Source of the DNA: CANJXF01 sp043775015
Lineage (GTDB): Bacteria > Verrucomicrobiota > Verrucomicrobiia > Limisphaerales > CANJXF01
Length of the DNA: 8,852 nucleotides
Reading direction: 5' to 3'
Assembly (NCBI GenBank): GCA_043775015.1
Contig: JAYVSV010000152.1
Span: forward strand, 1 to 8,852
Shown here: positions 5,721 through 8,852 of the stretch, one piece after another
Numbering within the stretch: the first letter of the stretch is position 1
Layout: each line of letters starts with the position of its first letter
The notes under the pieces: generated by a model
Told to the model about the DNA's origin: nothing
The model's database searches: none
Seen by the model: only the letters and a program-made list of their open reading frames with translations
Made by a program: the position numbers and the translations under genes

Positions 5721-6467
5721 TTATTCCTTGGGTAAGAGTTCCGTGGCGATGGAGTTGAGCGTCGAAAGACGGTGAAGAACCGATTCCAGGCGCGGCAGAT
5801 TGGCCGGGACCGGATTCGCTTTGTAAATCTTGCGGGCCAGCGCGTAATCAATCACGCACTCCTGGGCGGTGGGGCGGATGCGATCCAGTCCGTGTTTGAT
5901 TTCCGGCGAAAGTTTCCACAGATAATCGCGATTTTCTTTCTCGAAGGTAAATGCGGCAGTGAGCAAAACGTGCGTCGCTTTGAACGCGCTATCGGTGCGG
6001 AAGAAAGCGATGTCCGGCGCGACGGCATTTGCGACCACCCCGGCTTCATTGGTGATGGCAGGGGCATAAGCTCCGCCGAGTTCCATCTGAGAGGCGCAAC
6101 TCGAGTTTAAGAAGAGCGCCGGGACCAGCAGTAGCAGCAGAGCCAGGCGGTTCCCGTTTGGCGCTTGTCCGATCTTGCGCAAATACGCAGCTTCGTAATC
6201 GGCTCGACTCGGCAGAGGCAGACTGAAGAGCAGCAAAACAAACCGGAGCGCGATGTAAAAGCGGCTCGATAAAAAGCGTTCCAGAAAGTGATCGTCCTCG
6301 ACATCGCTGCTCTCCACGATGTCCGAGATTTTGGACGCGGCCCATTTTGTGATCGTGTTGCCGATGAGATAAAAAGCGACTTTGAGCGCGCCGATCCAGA
6401 TGATAAGCGTCGGGAGCCAGGGCAATTTGCCGGTGAGTAAATCGAGGAGTGGTTTGAGTTCGTTCAT
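5721..6467 (-). CDS. Apparent fusion of holin-like membrane protein and lipoprotein
   Basis: A 248-aa protein with two modules. Residues 1-90 (MNELKPLLDLLTGKLPWLPT...) have a transmembrane helix at about 18-36 and a second hydrophobic segment at about 70-86, like small holin-type proteins. Residues 96-125 read like a new signal peptide: LRKIGQAPNGNR, then a core LALLLLLVPALFL, then NSSC with C124 as possible lipidated cysteine (the -3 residue is Asn, so the lipobox is imperfect). The remainder (125-248) is soluble, mostly helical. Either this is one fused gene or the second module starts separately at TTG 6182, which lacks a Shine-Dalgarno site. ATG 6467 is preferred over 6569 because the extra 34 residues cross the hairpin region. 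It opens the lysis/packaging operon. Confidence 0.78.
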   Translation of the reverse strand: MNELKPLLDLLTGKLPWLPTLIIWIGALKVAFYLIGNTITKWAASKISDIVESSDVEDDHFLERFLSSRFYIALRFVLLLFSLPLPSRADYEAAYLRKIGQAPNGNRLALLLLLVPALFLNSSCASQMELGGAYAPAITNEAGVVANAVAPDIAFFRTDSAFKATHVLLTAAFTFEKENRDYLWKLSPEIKHGLDRIRPTAQECVIDYALARKIYKANPVPANLPRLESVLHRLSTLNSIATELLPKE

Positions 6468-6653
6468 GACGACGAAAGCAAAACACACTCTTAAAACGCT
6501 GAAATCCGAACGTCGGTAGAAACGTCTTTTCGGCTGGCTTATTTTTTGGTGGGAGCTTCCCGGAGTCACCGGGAAGCTTTGAGGTTTTAGACCAGAACCT
6601 CGCCTGGGTAAAGGAGAAACGTCATGGGAAAATTTACCGCTGGTGGGGCGAGG
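6468..6653. other. Structured non-coding stretch before the late-type operon
   Basis: No convincing gene lies here. The stretch carries a 10-bp perfect hairpin (6554-6578) and two mutually exclusive pairings: GAGGTT/AACCTC (6581-6586 with 6596-6601) shares bases 6598-6601 with CCTCGCC/GGCGAGG (6598-6604 with 6647-6653). The latter encloses GGTAAA/TTTACC (6607-6612 with 6633-6638). AGAAACGTC occurs twice in direct orientation (6518-6526 and 6615-6623). It lies between the regulator gene and the holin-like gene, so it probably holds the terminator of the first and the leader or promoter of the second. No clear sigma70 promoter is visible. Confidence 0.55.
6554..6578. terminator. 10-bp perfect hairpin, possible terminator
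   Basis: AGCTTCCCGG and CCGGGAAGCT pair perfectly around a 5-nt loop (AGTCA). It lies about 75 nt after the stop of the regulator gene and 87 nt before the next start. Neither strand has a proper T-run directly after the stem, so it may be a Rho-assisted terminator, an mRNA-stabilising hairpin or a protein-binding site instead. Confidence 0.4.
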
Positions 6654-6842
6654 CTACTGACGAGCCTCTTTCAGCAAGCGACGAGACTTCGGCAGCGACG
6701 TCAGCGCCAGCCAAGCCTCGCGGGTGATCTCGCCGCCATTCTCTCGGCGAGAAATCGTCTCTTGCTTAACGCCGAGAAGTTCGGCGACCTGCGTTTGAGT
6801 GCCGCGCAAAATCCGTTCAGCTTTGTATTTTTTGGAGTCCAT
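6654..6842 (-). CDS. Small XRE-type helix-turn-helix transcription regulator
   Basis: A 62-aa DNA-binding protein. The HTH spans about residues 13-34 (TQTQVAELLGVKQETISRRE), with the typical Q-x-x-[VL]-A-x-x-L-G-V turn and an ISRRE recognition helix, followed by NGGEITREAWLAL. This is the Cro/C1-type fold; such short proteins act as phage repressors, Cro-like regulators or antitoxins. The frame extends to 6989, but ATG 6842 starts right before the fold and 20 nt after the previous gene's stop, with only a weak GGAAAA upstream. The last gene of a three-gene transcript, it may act on the inverted repeat at 8199-8220 in the operon's own promoter (inference). Confidence 0.85.
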   Translation of the reverse strand: MDSKKYKAERILRGTQTQVAELLGVKQETISRRENGGEITREAWLALTSLPKSRRLLKEARQ

Positions 6843-6862
6843 AGTAATTTTTCCGCGAAATT

Positions 6863-7336
6863 TCAATCCGCCTTTTGCAAAAATTTCGAAACGCGCCGGG
6901 TGTCGCGGGGAAATTCCGGCTCGCTGCCAAAACCCGGTACCCACGTCGCTCCAGTCGTGTCCTGATTCCGGTTGATCCACACGCGCCACAATCTCGGCGC
7001 GTGCGGATCCAAAATGAATTCCGCCTCGCTGCCGGGCCGGATCATGTTGATGAATTCGGGAGGATCGACGATTTCCCGGAAAATTTCAGGCGACGGCAAA
7101 TCGCCGGGATAAACATCGAATTCGCGACACCACGCACGGGTCAGTTTGCTCGCGAGGGATTTCCGATTCCCCTCGACGATGGCGGGCCAAAAATTTAGCC
7201 CGAAATTTTTCTCGGTCAAAAGAATCTGCCCGAGACAAAAAGGATCGCGGGTCCGACAAACCCAAAGCGGCTGGTCCGGAAAACCGTCCGGGTAATCGGC
7301 GTGGTCAAGCTCGACGAGATATTTTGGGAAGCTCAT
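6863..7336 (-). CDS. 157-aa hypothetical protein
   Basis: Soluble protein without signal peptide or membrane helix, rich in aromatic residues, Pro and Asp (LVELDHADYPDGFPDQPLWV; FGLNFWPAIVEGN; a Trp/Arg-rich stretch near 117-123). Two histidines and three cysteines are scattered and give no metal-site pattern. No family recognised. Its ATG directly follows the TAA of the 260-aa gene (TAAATG), so the two are almost certainly co-translated; the regulator follows 20 nt after. It may belong to the early or regulatory functions of the element, but nothing in the sequence shows its activity. Confidence 0.75.
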   Translation of the reverse strand: MSFPKYLVELDHADYPDGFPDQPLWVCRTRDPFCLGQILLTEKNFGLNFWPAIVEGNRKSLASKLTRAWCREFDVYPGDLPSPEIFREIVDPPEFINMIRPGSEAEFILDPHAPRLWRVWINRNQDTTGATWVPGFGSEPEFPRDTRRVSKFLQKAD

Positions 7337-8119
7337 TTATTTGATGCGTAAAGTTTCCAGGGCGGCGCGCTCTTGTGAATTCCACATTTCCGGCGCATAA
7401 CCAGAATATTTTTTTCCCAGAAATTTAAAGACCTGATTGCGCGATCCCAGATCAATCAATTCGTAAAAACTTTTAATTAAACCCTCTCTTTTTTGTGACG
7501 CATTTCTTTTTTCGCAAATCGTGCTTTGCGAAAATTGCGCGAGCAACAAAACCTTCGGCGCGGCGAGCATCGACGAAATCTCTTTAGCGCATTGCAATTT
7601 TGCCACCTTCAATTTACGGGTGGCGGCGGCTTTGCGCGCGCCGCTCCGCCGATTAGCCTCGACGGTCAAGGCGTGTTCGATTTCTCCGACCAGCCGGACG
7701 ACGCCGGGGAATTTTGCGGCGGAAAATTTTCCCCCGCCGTTGACCTGGCATTCCGATGGACTCACCCAGCTTCCCTTGAAGGAGATCAGTCCGTCCGCGC
7801 GGACGAGCACGTTCATGCGGCCATAGGCGTGACGGCCCTTGATCAGGTGTTTGACCCCCGCAGCATCGCAGACGGTGAAGGTGTGTTGTCCCGCCGCGAA
7901 ACTTCCGTCCCAACGATCGTGGCCGGTCCCATAAGAATCCCTCGTGATGTAGCCGATGACCGTCTCGGTGCCGACCTCGGTATAGCTAGAGCGGCGAAAG
8001 CTGCGGCGACCGTAGCGGACCGAGCGGGATTGTTTTTCCCAAATTGGTTTTTCGAGACGAACGATCAAACCGGCTCGAAGAGGGATGTTTAACTCGGAGG
8101 ATGTTTTGAACTGATTCAT
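7337..8119 (-). CDS. 260-aa hypothetical protein, first gene of the regulator operon
   Basis: The frame is open to ATG 8221, but that start lies inside the promoter; ATG 8119 (MNQFKTSSELNIPLRAGLIVRLE) lies about 70 nt downstream of the -10 box and is chosen. The protein has a basic stretch near residues 30-45 (SVRYGRRSFRRSSY), a Gly/Asp/His-rich middle (GTGHDRWDGSFAAGQHTFTV, residues 63-82), a basic Ala/Lys/Arg region near 155-175 (EANRRSGARKAAATRKLKVA) and a helical C-terminus (from about 215 on). No signal peptide or membrane segment. I do not recognise the family. The basic patches suggest nucleic-acid binding; this is a guess from composition. Confidence 0.75.
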   Translation of the reverse strand: MNQFKTSSELNIPLRAGLIVRLEKPIWEKQSRSVRYGRRSFRRSSYTEVGTETVIGYITRDSYGTGHDRWDGSFAAGQHTFTVCDAAGVKHLIKGRHAYGRMNVLVRADGLISFKGSWVSPSECQVNGGGKFSAAKFPGVVRLVGEIEHALTVEANRRSGARKAAATRKLKVAKLQCAKEISSMLAAPKVLLLAQFSQSTICEKRNASQKREGLIKSFYELIDLGSRNQVFKFLGKKYSGYAPEMWNSQERAALETLRIK

Positions 8120-8140
8120 TTTTTTAGTTACGTGATTTAT

Positions 8141-8165
8141 AGACCTCGATCTGGTCTTTTTTTTT
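8141..8165 (+). terminator. Weak plus-strand terminator-like hairpin with T-run
   Basis: AGACC (8141-8145) and GGTCT (8153-8157) pair around a 7-nt loop and run into nine T (8157-8165) on the plus strand. For the minus-strand genes the same sequence is an A-run and hairpin in the untranslated leader of the 260-aa gene. As a plus-strand terminator it would stop antisense transcription coming from the left. The stem is only 5 bp, so efficiency is doubtful. Confidence 0.35.
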
Positions 8166-8192
8166 CTCAGCCACATTGGCTTCGATGGATAG

Positions 8193-8221
8193 ACAGTATG
8201 ACTTTTAATCATATTAGTCAA
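8193..8221 (-). promoter_or_regulatory. Sigma70-like promoter overlapping an operator-like inverted repeat
   Basis: On the minus strand, TTGACT (8221-8216) and TACTGT (8198-8193) stand 17 nt apart. The -35 matches the consensus at five of six bases; the -10 keeps T1, A2 and T6 only. The A+T-rich tract upstream (8222-8275) could act as an UP element. TGACT (8199-8203) and AGTCA (8216-8220) are inverted repeats 12 nt apart exactly between and over the boxes, as expected for a repressor operator. Likely target is the XRE protein encoded two genes downstream (inference). Confidence 0.55.
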
Positions 8222-8236
8222 CAGTTATTTCAATTA

Positions 8237-8257
8237 TTTTTAAAGTGTGTTTAAAAA
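8237..8257. repeat. A/T-only inverted repeat after the 31-aa gene
   Basis: TTTTTAAA and TTTAAAAA (8-bp arms) around GTGTG. It begins 3 nt after the stop of the 31-aa gene in its direction of transcription. A stem of A-T pairs alone is a poor intrinsic terminator, but with the adjoining T-run on the minus strand it may mark the end of that transcript; it also lies within the A+T-rich tract upstream of the 8193-8221 promoter. Confidence 0.3.
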
Positions 8258-8260
8258 AAA

Positions 8261-8356
8261 TTATTTTCTTACCGTCCACCCAATCAGAATGTACCCCATC
8301 ACCACGCCGAGCGTGCCGAAGAGAATATTAAACCACATGGGTAATTCGGAGGTCAT
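8261..8356 (-). CDS. 31-aa single-span membrane peptide
   Basis: MTSELPMWFNILFGTLGVVM followed by GYILIGWTVRK: a single hydrophobic helix (about residues 8-27) with a basic C-terminal end, giving a probable N-out/C-in orientation. The ATG is 7 nt after the TGA of the gene at 8364, so the two look co-transcribed. No Shine-Dalgarno site is visible. Such peptides are often annotated as nothing; the clean helix between charged ends and tight spacing support it. Function unknown; small membrane regulators and holin-like peptides are options. Confidence 0.55.
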   Translation of the reverse strand: MTSELPMWFNILFGTLGVVMGYILIGWTVRK

Positions 8357-8363
8357 TTGCAAA

Positions 8364-8852
8364 TCAATAACGTGGCTTTGGAATTTCTTTGGTGCGGGGA
8401 TCGTTCTTGAATTCGGCGGGGATTTTCAGGGTCACGGAAGGCCGCTGCCGGATAAATCCAGAGGTGTTCGTGATCACGGTTTGTTTTAAATCGTAGGCGT
8501 AAAAACGAACGGGCTGTCCTTGATCATAGGAAGAGGGATCAATGTCGCGGACATCCATGAAAAGCAGCGGGCCGCCCTGTCCCGGCTTGCCGAGTTGGTC
8601 TTCAACCGTGATTTGACTTTCAAACTTTTGAAACACGACGCCTTCGACGTGAATCCGCCCTTCAAAAAACTGGTTCGCGCGCTTCTGATGTTCAGCCGCA
8701 GAGAATTGTTGTTGTGCGACCTGCGCTGCGGCTTGCGCGTAACGTCTCTGTGCCAGCGATTTTGCGGCGATCACTTTCGCCGCCGCTGCGGGATCGTAAC
8801 CGAATGTCTGCCGCACCTCTTCCGGCAGATCGGTAAACATCACTTTTCCGCC
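8364..8852 (-). CDS. Verrucomicrobial-type protein with 'FTDLPEEVR' segment, 5' end beyond window
   Basis: The frame is open to the right edge (162 codons plus stop, starting G-G-K-V-M-F-T-D), so the N-terminus is missing; GTG 8843 is probably not the true start because the segment before it also fits the family. 'GKVMFTDLPEEVRQTFGYDP' resembles the end of an SH3-like N-terminal repeat that I know from uncharacterised Verrucomicrobiota envelope proteins ('v.f..LP.e....fGyDP..A'). Then follow an Ala/Gln-rich coiled coil (about residues 21-58) and a beta-rich C-terminal domain (65-150: GRIHVEGVVFQKFESQITVE, FYAYDLKQTVI). Host gene flanking the element or cargo carried by it, I cannot say. It shares orientation with the phage genes and is followed closely by the 31-aa peptide. 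Confidence 0.75.
   Translation of the reverse strand, partial: GGKVMFTDLPEEVRQTFGYDPAAAAKVIAAKSLAQRRYAQAAAQVAQQQFSAAEHQKRANQFFEGRIHVEGVVFQKFESQITVEDQLGKPGQGGPLLFMDVRDIDPSSYDQGQPVRFYAYDLKQTVITNTSGFIRQRPSVTLKIPAEFKNDPRTKEIPKPRY

Noticed and set aside
6651..6675. CTGACGAG on the plus strand, resembling part of a hammerhead ribozyme core
   Set aside because: No GAAA-containing partner strand or third stem is found nearby, and the bases code for the end of the HTH protein.
6624..6965. Plus-strand ORF with AAAGGAG ahead of its ATG
   Set aside because: The ribosome binding site is good, but the frame is antisense to the HTH gene and the end of the 157-aa gene, and its protein looks like a shadow. 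The start region is noted under the hairpin finding.
7526..8092. 188-codon plus-strand ORF
   Set aside because: Antisense to the 260-aa gene; no ribosome binding site, no domain, shadow-like composition.
8120..8221. N-terminal extension of the 260-aa protein to ATG 8221
   Set aside because: It would place the start within the -35 box of the promoter and add a Lys/Arg-rich, A+T-coded stretch including the hairpin and T-run.

Overview
This window looks like part of a prophage or integrated phage-like element in the chromosome of a member of the Verrucomicrobiota. All supported genes lie on the minus strand and are transcribed from the right edge towards the left. The phage assignment rests on a large terminase subunit with recognisable ATPase and nuclease motifs and on a DUF935-type (Mu gp29-like) portal protein. 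Between them and their upstream neighbours the order matches the Mu-like head-packaging block: a gp25-like membrane/coiled-coil protein, a gp26-position small protein, a gp27-position small-terminase candidate, terminase, then portal. The host suggestion is an inference from two protein signatures that I associate with Verrucomicrobiota: a secreted mini-protein with a 'TLQSSTNL..W...RYWRV' module and a protein with a 'FTDLPEEVR..FGYDP' segment. The high GC content and the general lack of strong ribosome binding sites fit this.

Layout from right to left, in the direction of transcription. 8852-8364 is the 3' part of a verrucomicrobial-type protein that runs off the window, followed by a 31-aa membrane peptide (8356-8261). 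An A+T-rich island (8260-8120) holds the best sigma70-like promoter in the window, with an inverted repeat spanning it and a hairpin next to a T-run. It leads into two unrecognised proteins (260 and 157 aa) and a small XRE-type HTH regulator (6842-6654). A structured non-coding stretch (6653-6468) follows, with several nested or competing inverted repeats.

The next block (6467-4384) is a run of small membrane and secreted proteins in the place where a Mu-like phage has its lysis genes: a holin-like/lipoprotein apparent fusion, a 78-aa protein, two Sec-secreted proteins, and three tiny proteins, of which the 18-aa and 56-aa ones are easily missed. No endolysin motif is recognisable. The packaging block follows (4387-1699), then a 267-nt interval with a doubtful small ORF, and finally the portal gene, which leaves the left edge still open.

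Genes from 5477 to 1699 form a chain of stop/start overlaps (ATGA, GTGA, TGATG) or direct abutments, so they are probably one translationally coupled operon. This chain fixes most start codons, including two GTG starts. The most unusual single feature is in the C-terminal tail of the portal gene: an approximately 93-bp palindromic repeat element with 8-bp inverted ends and 27-bp tandem units, inserted without breaking the reading frame.
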